From Lachnospiraceae bacterium (GTDB lineage Bacteria; Bacillota; Clostridia; Lachnospirales; Lachnospiraceae), in assembly GCA_009774395.1 (NCBI GenBank), contig VSNQ01000001.1, forward strand, positions 17,538-81,537: a DNA stretch of 64,000 nucleotides. The letters are read 5' to 3'. The translations under genes and the position numbers were made by a program. The notes below the pieces were generated by a model. The model had not been told where the DNA came from and ran no database searches. It was given only the letters and a program-made list of their open reading frames with translations. Position 1 is the stretch's first letter. Every line of letters starts with the position of its first letter. Shown piece by piece: positions 53,181 through 63,700 of the stretch.

Positions 53181-53200
53181 GACGGTTTCCGCAGTCTTTA
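53161..53200 (+). terminator. hairpin at the acyltransferase stop (possible terminator)
   Basis: TGCGGAAACC (53161-53170) pairs perfectly with GGTTTCCGCA (53184-53193), with the TAA stop in the loop. The tail GTCTTTACTCC is only moderately T-rich. Position at the end of the only plus-strand gene, before a convergent gene, supports a terminator role. Confidence 0.5.
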
Positions 53201-53209
53201 CTCCAATGC

Positions 53210-53276
53210 TAGATTTTCCTTTCTACACAGCACATATTGTCCGCTTATGCAAGACAGTTGTATAGAAATTGAAATC
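53210..53276. repeat. dispersed TATACTCAAAAACGATT-type repeat, copy 3
   Basis: This copy shares AGATTTTCCTTTCTACACA, then CACATATTGTCCGCTTATGCAAG (cited in part) and TAGAAATTGAAA with copy 2 at 32453. The arms are slightly degraded. It lies between two convergent genes, whereas the other copies lie between co-directional genes, so it is not tied to one operon. Confidence 0.8.
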
Positions 53277-53278
53277 GC

Positions 53279-53998
53279 TTAACGTTTTTCAGTATCTCTT
53301 TCAGAATAATCTAAAATATCCTTTAATTTCTGCCGTTCCTTTGGGGATGGCGACACAATTAAATAGTCCACTTGATTTCGCTGTGCGGACATTCCGTCTT
53401 TTTCCAGGCGATCGCCAACCATAATCGCATCTTTTCTATCAACCCCCAGCGTATTCAAAATCACTGCCAATCCCTTGGGGTCAGGCTTCATACAGCCAAT
53501 CTCCTTATCCGCCGAAGTAAAGCATCTATCCGCTGTAATACCAAGTGCTTTCAGCTTATCCGTCACTGGATAATCAGAATAAATGGCAACGATAATACCC
53601 TTTTTCCGCAATTTTTCAATGGTTTTTGCCAGTACTCTATCCTGAAATTGCGGCAGCAGTTTCAGCGGAGCTTCCAGCATAAAAAATTGTACTGCCTTTT
53701 GCACACGCTGCGGCGAAGTGTGCATTTTCTTTGCAACATATGTATATTGACGGCTGTCCAAATCCAAACCATTCTCCACTGCTTTCCTCTCAATGGATTC
53801 CCACTTCTCCCGCACTTCCCGATATCGCTTGATAATCAAAATATCTTTTACACGCGACGGGTGACAGATAAAATGCTTTATCAAGTACAACAGCATTTTC
53901 TTACGAAACGGTTTTTGATAATACAACGTGCCGTCTAAGTCAAAAATAACTGCCCGATATGCAAACAGCGAGGCACGCCCCATAAATACATGATTCAT
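53279..53998 (-). CDS. HAD-family phosphatase
   Basis: A 239-residue soluble hydrolase. DLDGTLY near residues 20-26 carries the two catalytic Asp residues, IYSDYPV is motif II, KPDPKG holds the motif III Lys, and MVGDRLEKDG is motif IV. The helical cap between motifs I and II is of the C1 type. ATG 53998 has GGGAGG five nt upstream. It lies downstream of a UbiA-type gene; polyprenyl-phosphoribose or sugar-phosphate dephosphorylation is a plausible but unproven role. The reader should note that HAD enzymes are promiscuous. Confidence 0.8.
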   Translation of the reverse strand: MNHVFMGRASLFAYRAVIFDLDGTLYYQKPFRKKMLLYLIKHFICHPSRVKDILIIKRYREVREKWESIERKAVENGLDLDSRQYTYVAKKMHTSPQRVQKAVQFFMLEAPLKLLPQFQDRVLAKTIEKLRKKGIIVAIYSDYPVTDKLKALGITADRCFTSADKEIGCMKPDPKGLAVILNTLGVDRKDAIMVGDRLEKDGMSAQRNQVDYLIVSPSPKERQKLKDILDYSERDTEKR

Positions 53999-54124
53999 AA
54001 AAACCTCCCGCATATGTAAAGTCTAACGCCCAGTTTTGAACCCAACTGTGTTTTAATCTTTCTCCACTCTACTCTATCTCGCAGTTGCGAACCCAACTGG
54101 TTTCTTAGTTTTCTCTGCTCTACT

Positions 54125-55111
54125 CTAACGTCCTGTTGGGATGAAAAATGCGTTTTCCCACATTTTCATTATTGGGATATCTACAAGCGTTAATACGACA
54201 AAAAGTACCACCAATATTCCGACCAATATCATCAGCTTTTTTTCACGAAAAAGTTTTTCGGGTTTCTGTGCGGCGGAATCGGGTTTATGGGCTATGTACA
54301 AATAGTAGCAAAATAAGAAAAACAGCACCGGAATTGCCACAAGATACTCGATTCTGTACTTTAATAAAAATATGCCGATTAGGAATGTAGCGCATAGCCC
54401 GTAGAAGAATGACGAACACAGCAATGTTTCCTCGGTATATTTTGCAAACGATTTGCGGTAGGAACCAGCAAGCTTCGGGTCGCCGATCATGCGGTACTCC
54501 GCATAGCGTTTTACAGCCATTAAAAATGCACCTGCCATCCAATATCCAACCAGAATGCTGGAAGGCGGGTAAACATTTTCACAGATAATAAACCAGCCTA
54601 ACAGCAGACGTATCATATTATTTACGGATTCTGACAAAACGTCAAAATATACAATGTCCTTGGTACGAATCGGCTTCACATTGTAGAGCACGCCCATAAC
54701 CAGCAGCCACACTTCTGTCAATAGAAATGGAATATTAACTGGAAGCGACAATGCCAGCCCCAAGACAATACAAATTGCATACTCTACCATAACAAGCGAA
54801 AATTTCATATTTTGACTTACTACCGGACGGTATTTCTTTGTCGGGTGATACTGGTCAAACTCCGCATCCAGCCATTCATTAATCACATAATTTGCCGATG
54901 CAATAAAACAAGTTGCAAAAAAGCCCGCCAAAAGCTTTAACACAAAACTTACCATATCCTCTGGTTTTCCAATTAAGATTACTGCCAAAACCAGACCCGG
55001 CAGTATAAATACATTTTTTATCCAATGGTCTGGTCTTGCAATCTTAATATAATTCATAATCTGTGCGGTATTTCCCGCCGTATTCTCTACACAATTCTCC
55101 TGTTTCCCCAT
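54125..55111 (-). CDS. UbiA-family prenyltransferase, decaprenyl-phosphate phosphoribosyltransferase-like
   Basis: A 328-residue protein with 8-9 membrane helices. NEWLDAEFD (78-86) is the first Asp-rich motif, followed by HPTKKYRP (89-96), a block typical of DPPR-synthase relatives; YNVKPIRTKDIVYFDVLSES (about 151-170, cited in part) is the second. These enzymes join polyprenyl phosphate to PRPP, the first step to polyprenyl-phosphoryl pentoses (arabinose or ribose donors) used by GT-C enzymes. Several GT-C-type proteins in the locus could use such donors. GGAGAAAGGA precedes the ATG. The HAD gene follows. Confidence 0.8.
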   Translation of the reverse strand: MGKQENCVENTAGNTAQIMNYIKIARPDHWIKNVFILPGLVLAVILIGKPEDMVSFVLKLLAGFFATCFIASANYVINEWLDAEFDQYHPTKKYRPVVSQNMKFSLVMVEYAICIVLGLALSLPVNIPFLLTEVWLLVMGVLYNVKPIRTKDIVYFDVLSESVNNMIRLLLGWFIICENVYPPSSILVGYWMAGAFLMAVKRYAEYRMIGDPKLAGSYRKSFAKYTEETLLCSSFFYGLCATFLIGIFLLKYRIEYLVAIPVLFFLFCYYLYIAHKPDSAAQKPEKLFREKKLMILVGILVVLFVVLTLVDIPIMKMWENAFFIPTGR

Positions 55112-55175
55112 ATTTCCTTTCTCCTCATAACAACCTAAGAATGTCCGTGTTTCTTTTTATGTTTCTTTTCACACT

Positions 55176-55288
55176 CAATGTCATTAACTTAAGCCTTCTG
55201 CCCCCTGATCAGCATTAGAAAATGTCTGGCAATTCAAGGTTTTGCACAACCAAGTTTCGGTCAGAAATGCCTTAAGTTAATGACATTG
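55176..55288. mobile_element. 113-bp MITE-like element with 18-bp perfect inverted repeats
   Basis: CAATGTCATTAACTTAAG (55176-55193) and its exact complement (55271-55288) bound 77 bp of non-coding sequence. An 8-bp direct repeat TTTCACAC flanks it (55167-55174 and 55289-55296, one base from the left arm), as a target-site duplication would. It lies between the UbiA gene and the asnB gene. It encodes no transposase. Confidence 0.65.
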
Positions 55289-55381
55289 TTTCACACCAGC
55301 ACCCTACACTTGCTGCTTAGTGTCGAAACCAGCGTCAAAATACCTGTTTGGGGCATTTTGTGTGCATCAATTGTAACCTTT

Positions 55382-57268
55382 TTACGCCCTACACCATTCC
55401 TTAATCATCCAGCTTTGGAACATTAAAATATACCATATTTGAATACGCCAGTTGCCGTTTTCAATAAAGTCATTCCAAATCCGCCAAACTTCATCTGCAT
55501 TTAAAATCCCTTGCTGTATTAGTGTTGCTCGGTCAATTAAAGATTCCGCCCATCCCCGAAGCTCTGGCTCACGCAGCCACTGCGTTATCGGAATCGAAAA
55601 ACCTTTCTTGGGTCTATCCATTATTTCTTTGGGAACGTAACGATACAGTACATCCCGCAGCACCAGCTTTCCTGATTCCCCCTGCTTCTTATACTCTATA
55701 GGAAGTGTCCAAGCAAACTCTACAACGTCTTTGTCAAGCAGTGGAACTCTTGTTTCCAGTGAAACTGCCATTGCCGCCCGATCCACTTTTACTAATATAT
55801 CATCTGGATGATAGACTTCCATATCCATTAACATAATGCTGCTCTGTGGATCTTTTAAGTCCCCGTAAGGATTGCTGTTATGCTTATATGGATAAACTTC
55901 ACGTTCCAGCGCGATATTGACATTGGACGCTTCCTGCGCATTGGAAAGTTCATACAGATGTTCTGCACTTTTTGCACCCAGCAGATACGATTTTGTCTGC
56001 AAAATTTGGTTATTTTTTATCAAAGGGCAATGTATTAGCAAACGGCTGCAAAATTTCCGCAAGCCATAAGGAACTCCTTTCATCTTCCCCCAAATCCGCT
56101 GAATGGAAGAATACGAAAGGTATCCACAGAACAGTTCATCCCCTCCGTCGCCGCTAAGCGAAACGGTAACGTGCTCCCGCGTCATTTTGCTGACTAGATA
56201 CGTTGGTATCTGCGAAGAATCCGCAAACGGCTCTCCGAAAATTCCTGCCAATTTCGGAATTACTGCCTTCGCATCCTGTGCCGTAATATACAGTTCTGTG
56301 TGTTCTGTCCCCAGATACTTTGCAATCTCCTTTGCATAAACTGCTTCATTATATTTAGGGTCTTCCATACCGATTGTAAAACTTCTGACCTTATTGGAAG
56401 CTTCCGCCTGCATTAACGCAACAATCGTGCTGCTGTCAATTCCTGCTGACAAAAAAGCACCAACTGGCACATCCGCTACCATCTGCTCCCGAATAGAAGC
56501 CCGCAGCAGCCGTTCGAGTTCGTCTGCCGCCTCCTTCTGCGTTCCCTGAAAAGGATGCGCTTCTCCATATTTTGCAATTTCCCGCACCGACCAATAGGTA
56601 CTGATTTTCGGCTTCTGATAAGGTGCTTCAATTTCCAACATACAGCCTGCATCCAATTTATAAATGTCCTTGTAAATCGAATACGGCGCTGGTATATAGC
56701 CGTGGATAAAATAAATCTGCAAAACCTTTGTGTCAATTTCGTTATGAAAATCCTCCAATACACGGATACTGCCAATATCCGAAGCAAACACAAAGTTATG
56801 ATTTACAAATCCGTAATAAAGTGGTTTCTCTCCAATTCTATCACGAATTAAGGTCAGCTTTCCAGTTATTTTGTCAAAAAGTGCAATGGCAAACATTCCC
56901 TTGCACATGGCAATCGTTTCCTTTACCCCATACGCCTCGAAGGCTTCCAGCAAAACCTCTGTATCCGAACCGCCGCGGAAAGCACGAACTTTTCCCTCCG
57001 CAAGCAGCTTGTCCCGTATCTTTTTATAATTGTAAATCTCACCATTAAATACGCACACATATCTTCCGGATGCAGAATGCATCGGTTGTGCTCCGTTCTC
57101 CGATAAATCCACAATGGACAGCCGCCGATGCCCCAGTACCACCTTCGCATCATCACTTGCCCATATCCCGCCCGCATCTGGCCCTCTGTGATGCATTCTT
57201 TCGTTCATTTTTAGGATATTTTTCTCCCAGTTGGTAGGATAATTGCAAAAACCTGCGATTCCGCACAT
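55382..57268 (-). CDS. asnB: asparagine synthase (glutamine-hydrolysing), AsnB-type
   Basis: A 628-residue enzyme. The N-terminal MCGIAGF provides the nucleophile Cys2 of class II amidotransferases; HHRGPDAGG follows near 27-35; the synthase domain has FLSAGIDSSTIVALM (near 269-283), the PP-loop, and SLSGDGGDELFCGY further on. GAGG lies about 11 nt before the ATG. AsnB-type genes are frequent in exopolysaccharide loci, where they may amidate uronic acids or simply supply asparagine. Related sequences containing GCATTTTGTGTGCA flank the gene at 55353 and 57453. Confidence 0.92.
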   Translation of the reverse strand: MCGIAGFCNYPTNWEKNILKMNERMHHRGPDAGGIWASDDAKVVLGHRRLSIVDLSENGAQPMHSASGRYVCVFNGEIYNYKKIRDKLLAEGKVRAFRGGSDTEVLLEAFEAYGVKETIAMCKGMFAIALFDKITGKLTLIRDRIGEKPLYYGFVNHNFVFASDIGSIRVLEDFHNEIDTKVLQIYFIHGYIPAPYSIYKDIYKLDAGCMLEIEAPYQKPKISTYWSVREIAKYGEAHPFQGTQKEAADELERLLRASIREQMVADVPVGAFLSAGIDSSTIVALMQAEASNKVRSFTIGMEDPKYNEAVYAKEIAKYLGTEHTELYITAQDAKAVIPKLAGIFGEPFADSSQIPTYLVSKMTREHVTVSLSGDGGDELFCGYLSYSSIQRIWGKMKGVPYGLRKFCSRLLIHCPLIKNNQILQTKSYLLGAKSAEHLYELSNAQEASNVNIALEREVYPYKHNSNPYGDLKDPQSSIMLMDMEVYHPDDILVKVDRAAMAVSLETRVPLLDKDVVEFAWTLPIEYKKQGESGKLVLRDVLYRYVPKEIMDRPKKGFSIPITQWLREPELRGWAESLIDRATLIQQGILNADEVWRIWNDFIENGNWRIQIWYILMFQSWMIKEWCRA

Positions 57269-57430
57269 ATATTATTGACCTCATTTTCATAAAATCATAC
57301 TATCAGAAATATAATCCCTTTAGAATGATAACATAGATTTCATATAATTTCTAGTATGTGAACATTTATATTTTTTATAATATTACTTTAGGGTTACTTT
57401 TCACACCCACGCCAAAGTAGTGGAAATTAT

Positions 57431-57465
57431 GCACCAAAATGCTTGCTCTTTAGCATTTTGTGTGC
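57431..57465. repeat. hairpin with GCACCAAAATGCT / AGCATTTTGTGTGC arms
   Basis: A 13-bp stem with one bulged base. The right arm, GCATTTTGTGTGCA, is repeated exactly at 55353-55366 on the other side of asnB. Upstream of asnB on the transcribed strand, it could be a leader structure or part of a repeat. Confidence 0.5.
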
Positions 57466-57595
57466 AAAATCTGTTACAATTCACACCTCAATAACTTATA
57501 ATTTGATAAGAATCGGCGTAGGTGTAAATTGTAGCACTTTAGGGGCTGTTAATACCTTGGGGCTGTGGGACTGTCGCAATATATTTGGATTCCAC

Positions 57596-57637
57596 AAAAA
57601 ATCGAGTAGGAGAATGTTCTCTTTTCCCCTACTCGAC
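57596..57637 (-). terminator. intrinsic terminator of the giant surface-protein gene
   Basis: On the minus strand TCGAGTAGG (57636-57628) pairs with CCTACTCGA (57610-57602), followed at once by TTTTTT (57601-57596). It lies about 140 nt after the stop codon. It is the best intrinsic terminator in the window and marks the boundary between the surface-protein gene and the glycan locus. Confidence 0.85.
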
Positions 57638-57778
57638 ACACATCCCATGCTGCGCTTCTACAGCAAATTTACTCCGCACGGGAATCCGTATAAACAACAA
57701 ATGTACATCTGCTGTCTTTTATTTTGTTATTACTTTTTGTTATTACTATCTTCTAATTTTGGTATCCGCTCTGCACAA

Positions 57779-60700
57779 TTATTGCAATACACGTACAACG
57801 ATTTCCTTCTTCACTCCAGAACCGTCATTTGTCGTTATTGTAATAATAACATCCTCGGCTCCCCTCTTTTTCGCAGTTAGTTTCCCGGAAGAATTTACAG
57901 ATACCAACTTTGAATTACTGCTCTTATACGTCAGTTTCTTATTGGTTGCTGTTATCGGATTCACAATCAGCTTGTCCGAAAGCTGCAGCGTCTTTTTATT
58001 TTTAATACTCTTTGCATACAGCGTTATCACTTCTCTGCCTTCCGCATCTTTAAATTCCTGAATATCCTTTGTTGTTTCAATGCTTTTAATCAGTTTCCCT
58101 ACATATACCGTAACTTTGCCTGATTTTTTGCTTCCGTCTGCTGCCGTTGCTGTAATCGTAACTTTTCCGGTTTTCAGTCCTGTTATCGTACAGCTTCCAT
58201 CCAGATTCGGCGTAACTTCCGCAATACTTGCATTGCTGGTCTTCCATGTTACTTTCTGGCTGACACCATATTGATAGGCGTAACTGTTTGTACTGGTTAG
58301 GTTTGCTTTCAGTGTAGTCTTTGCGTCATTAGTATCAATATCAATCCCTACAATGGATACATATTCCTTATCGACATTATCCATACGCTCTACTACCTGT
58401 ACTTTTGTCGCAGGTGCCACGAAGTGAATCCGGAACTCACAAAACGCTTTGCCCCCGTCTGCGGCTCTTGCCGTAATAATAACATTGTTATCGCTGCTCG
58501 TATCATAATCTCCGCTGCCAAATGGCTTCTTTACCGTTACTTTTCCATTTTTATTAACCGATACTAAGCTTTTATCTGCACTTTCCCATGTAACCTTTTT
58601 TGTTGTCGCAGCCAATGGCTTGTATGCCAGCTTCAATTGTACAGATTTTTTATATCCTACATAGATATCTTGAATACCATCTTCTGGTTCAATTTTCGTT
58701 ATCTGCTTTGCAATAACAAGTGTTACCTTTGCCTTTTTCCCGCTGCCGTCAGTCGCTGTTGCGGTAATTACTGCTGTACCATTTTTCTTTATCTCAACAT
58801 TACCGTTTTCATCCACTGTAGCAACCGCAGTTTTACTTGATTTCCATGTTACCCTGTTATCACAAGTATCTGCAACCGATGCATAAAGCGTTAAATTACT
58901 ATTCCACGTTTTGCCTTCATCCATTGTATATCCCTTAATTAAATCCATGCCTACTTTTGTATTTTTAACAGATACACCATCTACCAAAATATCTACACTT
59001 GAAACTGCTGGGCTTACTTCTACATAATAAACATCTGTTTTTTGTGCTCCTTTTGTAGAAGTTGCTGTAATCGTTGCCGTTCCTGAAACATTTTTCTTAG
59101 CAGTTACTTTACCATTGGCATTAACCGTAGCAAGCGATGGATCTAAAGATGACCATGTAACAGCCACACTGCCTTCTGTGGAAAGCTGTATCTTTTTCCC
59201 ATTCGCGACTTGCTTAGGGCCTTTTATAACCACATCAGGATCTGTATCAATAATATTCAGCGTATATGAATCTTCTCTGTTAGAACCATCTGTCGTTCGC
59301 GCTGTTATCGTTACAGTTCCTTCCTTTTTAATTTGAATTTGCGCCTCACTGTCGTTGTAATTATTTTGAACGGAATAAACCTCCGCAACGGACTTATTGG
59401 ATGTAATCCATTCAACTTCCTTGTGATATGCACCCTGATCATTAGAACCGCCGCTTAATTCTGCAATAAAGGACACTCTGCGGGAACGATTTTTAATATC
59501 TTGAATATTCAACTCGGATTTCTTGCTGGCTTCCACAAAACGACCATCAAATTCCGTAATTGCAATTTTATCGCTCTTACCCATCACATAAATGATATGT
59601 TCCGCATATTTACCGCTTCCGTCCGCAGCTTCCGCAGTAATTTTTGCCATTGCTTCTCCCGTTCTGCTGACTGCCGTAACCAAGCCGCTGTCATCTACAA
59701 TAATTGCATTTTTATCACTGCTTTTCCAATTCACACTTTTGTTTGCCGCATCTTTATCCTTCACTTCTGCGTGCAATTGAATGGATTGTCCTGCACTTAC
59801 ATAGTGGCTGCCACTAATGGAAATACTCCTTACAAGCGTTGCAACATTTACGGTTGTGGTTGCGGTTTTTTGTGTGCCGTCTGTAGTCGTTGCTGTAATA
59901 ACTGCCTTTCCCAACGATTTCGCTGTAATAATACCTTTTTCATCAACCGTTGCAATCTTTTCGTTGCTGGATTTCCACGAAACAGCTTGGCTTGCTTCTT
60001 CGGGCAAAATCCTTGCCGCCAATGTATATGTTTCCATTCCTGCGTCCAGATCGATTCCTACTACTTTGTCTGTAACAATTACATCATCTTCTAAATCGGT
60101 ATTGCCGTCTGGTATCATTAGATCAAATGTTTTTACGGGTTCTGTAACCATTATTGCAAATGTTTCAGTGGCACCGCCTCCATCTGCCGCTGTTGCTTTA
60201 ATAACCACTAACCCCTTCTCAATTCCTGTTACCTCTCCTGTCGTTTTATTTACGGAAGCTCTTGAAGTCATATTCGTTTCCCAGACTACTGCCTGATTTG
60301 CAGCAGACTTTGGAAAAACTTCTGCCTTTAACTTAATTTTTCCTCCTATAGCTACCTTGTTGCTGCCTGTAATAACTATGGAAGATACAAGTGACGAAAC
60401 ATTAACTGTAACGGATGCTGTAACGCCGCTGCCATCTGCTGCCGTTGCAATAATATCCGTCTTTCCATACCCATTTACTGTCACAGTACAGCTTCCGTCT
60501 TCATGGTCGGTTACTGCCGCAACACTTGTATTTGCAGATTTCCATAAAACAATCTGAGATGCATAATCTGGTTTGTTTTTAACACGAAGTGTAAATGTTT
60601 TCCCATCCGTTTCAGGATTCACACCAATTGTTTTCCCATTGACAGGACGCTTCATATCCCTTGTATCATAAATTTCAATAGCTTCTACCTTTGGAATAAT

Positions 60701-63700
60701 TACAAACTCCATCTCGTAAGAAGCTCCGCCACCGTCAAGGGAAGTTGCCGTTAAAGTTACTTTCGTTTCACTTTTCACATCTTTTGCTGTAATAATCTTC
60801 TTCTCTGCATCAATTTCAAGGCAGTTCTTGGGATTCATTTCCCATTTTAATCCTTCGTCTGTAACATCTGTCGGCGTAAACTTTGGAACAAGTCTTACAC
60901 TACATCCACTGGTCAATAATACCCTGCCCTGAGAGTCCAGCACAACTGGCATATTTTTATCCACCTCTTTTGGCTCTAATACAAAAGACTGTACAATTCG
61001 CTTGGTTCTAATCGTTGTCTTTCCTGCCTTGTTGCTGCCATCTTTTGTCATCGCAGTTACTTCTGCCGTTCCGCTGATATTTCCAGTAACCACACCACTT
61101 TCTTTGTCTTCAAATTTAACTACAGAAGAATTATTAGACGACCAAGTCACTTTTTGGCTTGCATCACTTGGCGATATCACTGCACTCAGTTCCTCTACAG
61201 CCTTATTTAACTTTTTTGTTCCAACAGCAATAAACTTCTTTGTTACCAAATCATAAATAACGGTTTTGTCTGTAACATCTTCATCACCCAGCTTCACTTT
61301 TACACCTGTTGCAAGAGGTAACACTGTGACAGAAATACTTTTTACTGATATTTTTTCCCCATCTACAACAGAAAAATTAACTTCAACAGCTCCCCCTGAA
61401 GGCGTTGGTTTAATCCCCTCAATCGTAGCTTTGGGATTTCCCCACCCATCTATTTTAGGAACCAATTTAATATATTCATTATTCGTAGGATCCCACTGGA
61501 CTTTCGCATTCTCTGAAATGCCTTTCATAACGGCTTCCAGTGTAACACTTTCCTTCACTGCAATTTTTAACTTATCAACCTCTACGCCATCATCCGCTTT
61601 CCTAATATGTATAATACTATCCTTGTTGGTAACAACTACACTTAGTTTCAGCACCTTTGCCAACGAATTGTCTTTTAAGGTTCCCTTTATCGTTGCCTTA
61701 CCCGCTGCTTGTGCCTTGATATTTCCTTTATCATCAACCGTTACCACCGATGAATCATCCGAATCCCACACCATTTCCGCATTTTTTGCCTTCTCTGGTG
61801 TAAAGCGAACTTTAATTGCATATTCCTCACCGATTATCATTTCGATATTATCCTGAAGCAGTTCCATATCTTCTACAATAATATCATTTTTCCACTTTGC
61901 ATATAAAATAACAGGCGTTTTTATTTGTGTACTAAAGTCATAGGAAACATTTAATCCTGTATCACTACACCAGCCTTGAAACTCTGCGTAATTCTTTGTC
62001 GGATCTTCAGGCTTGTTCGCCGTACTATCCTGATTTATCAGTTCAAAATATGTATTTCCTGCGTAACCACCATTTAACTCGTAAACTACTGGATAACGAT
62101 AACTAGGTTCTGCTTGTCCATTCAGTATAGGATATCCTTCATTAATATAGCCGCCGCTGTCTGAAGAAAAGCTTCCCCCAAGAATTGCCAATATATCTTG
62201 TGATTTTAAATCGCTGGTCGTCTTTGCCATCTCTACATCTGAAACGCCGCCCTCCTCTCTAAAGAAAGCAATTGTACGCTCGTTGCCGACATATAGGCAA
62301 TTTGCATAGGAAGTATCTTCCTCTTTGCCCAAAAAGCCCACAAGCATTGCAGCATAAGAACCATCATCACCCGTTACATTCCCTGCATTATAACAGTTTA
62401 AAATAGTGCCTTTATAAATAACTCCTGCAATACCGCCAAGATACTGTGTCGCTTTTGTGGCACGAATATTTCCTGTATTATAGCAATTATCGATCGGAAC
62501 TTTATACCCCTCTCCAGTGCTTCCTAAAATACCACCAATTCCCACTGCTTTAATGGTTCTGCCATTGCCATTAATATTTCCTTGATTGAAACATTCGCTA
62601 ATACTATATTCACGATTTCCATTGTATAAACCAACAATACCGCCAACATTTGCTAAACCCGTTACTGAACCATTGTTTCCACACTTTGTAATCACTCCCG
62701 AAGTCGTTGCCGCAATACCACCGATATTTTTATCCTCTCCGCTAACATTCGCATAATTATAACAGCCGCTAATCGTTCCTAATTTATTCTGCGCAGCAAT
62801 ACCGCCTGCTTCGCCGACTTCCTGGGCATTATTTTTCTGACGGATTGTTCCATAGTTCGTACATCCTACGACATCCCCCTCATTGATGCCAACAATACCC
62901 GCTATCGTGTATGCCCCTTCTATGCTCATATAGTTGGCACAGTTTTTAATACTCTCTGATTCTCGTGAGGTATTTGTTCCTGCAATTCCAGCTACAACTG
63001 CCGCCTTTGTATTAATACTGCCTACCGCATAACAGCTTTGAACCACCCCATTATTTCTTCCGACAATGCCTGCAATATCTTTTTCTGCATCCACAGTCCC
63101 TGCCGCCGCTGTAATTCTTCCAGCGAAAACACAATTTTCTACATTTCCCTCATTTGTACCAACAATACCAGCAGTAAAATCCATATCATTGGAAGCTTCC
63201 AGATTTCCTGTCACCACACATTTTATAATCGTACCATCATTACGCCCTGCAATCACACCTGCAGAACGTTTCCCTGTCATTGACGCATTACTGATATGTA
63301 AATTTTTCACAGTTGCCCCAGACTGAATCACTGGAAATAGCCCCTGTTCAACTTTCAAATTCTGAATCGAATATCCATTACCGTCAAAAGTCCCTGCAAA
63401 CCTTCCGCCAAAAGCCGCTTCCTCTGATTTCATATCAATATTGCAGGCAAGCGTTACAGTACAGCCATCATAGTCCATCTTACCAGTAAGAAACCCAAAA
63501 AACTGATCGCGGTTTTCTATCCGATATTCATTCGTTGTAATTTCCACAGGGTCTTGCGCAGACGCATATGCTCTCGGTGCTACGACACGGAACAAGGACA
63601 ACGCCTTTTTTGCTTTAAAGATATGCACAGACGCATCCACCTCCGGTATAGGAACTGACGTTTCCTCTTCCGTCGTTTCGCTTTCTGTTGTTTCTTCTTC

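Larger units (their letters stand above)
57269..57778. other. 510-bp intergenic region between asnB and the giant surface-protein gene
   Basis: No gene is seen. From the right: an intrinsic terminator (57596-57637), a stretch with a partial GGCTGTCGCAATA motif near 57563, paired ACACCCACGCC (near 57403) and GGCGTAGGTGT (near 57515) arms, a 13-bp hairpin at 57431-57465, and AT-rich sequence (57270-57395) that probably contains the asnB promoter, although no clear -35/-10 pair was found. Confidence 0.7.

Noticed and set aside
59501..60094. A plus-strand frame of 197 codons antisense to the surface protein (and several similar ones between 58000 and 63400)
   Set aside because: These mirror the periodic Big-2 and GLUG coding repeats; no ribosome binding sites and no plausible domains.
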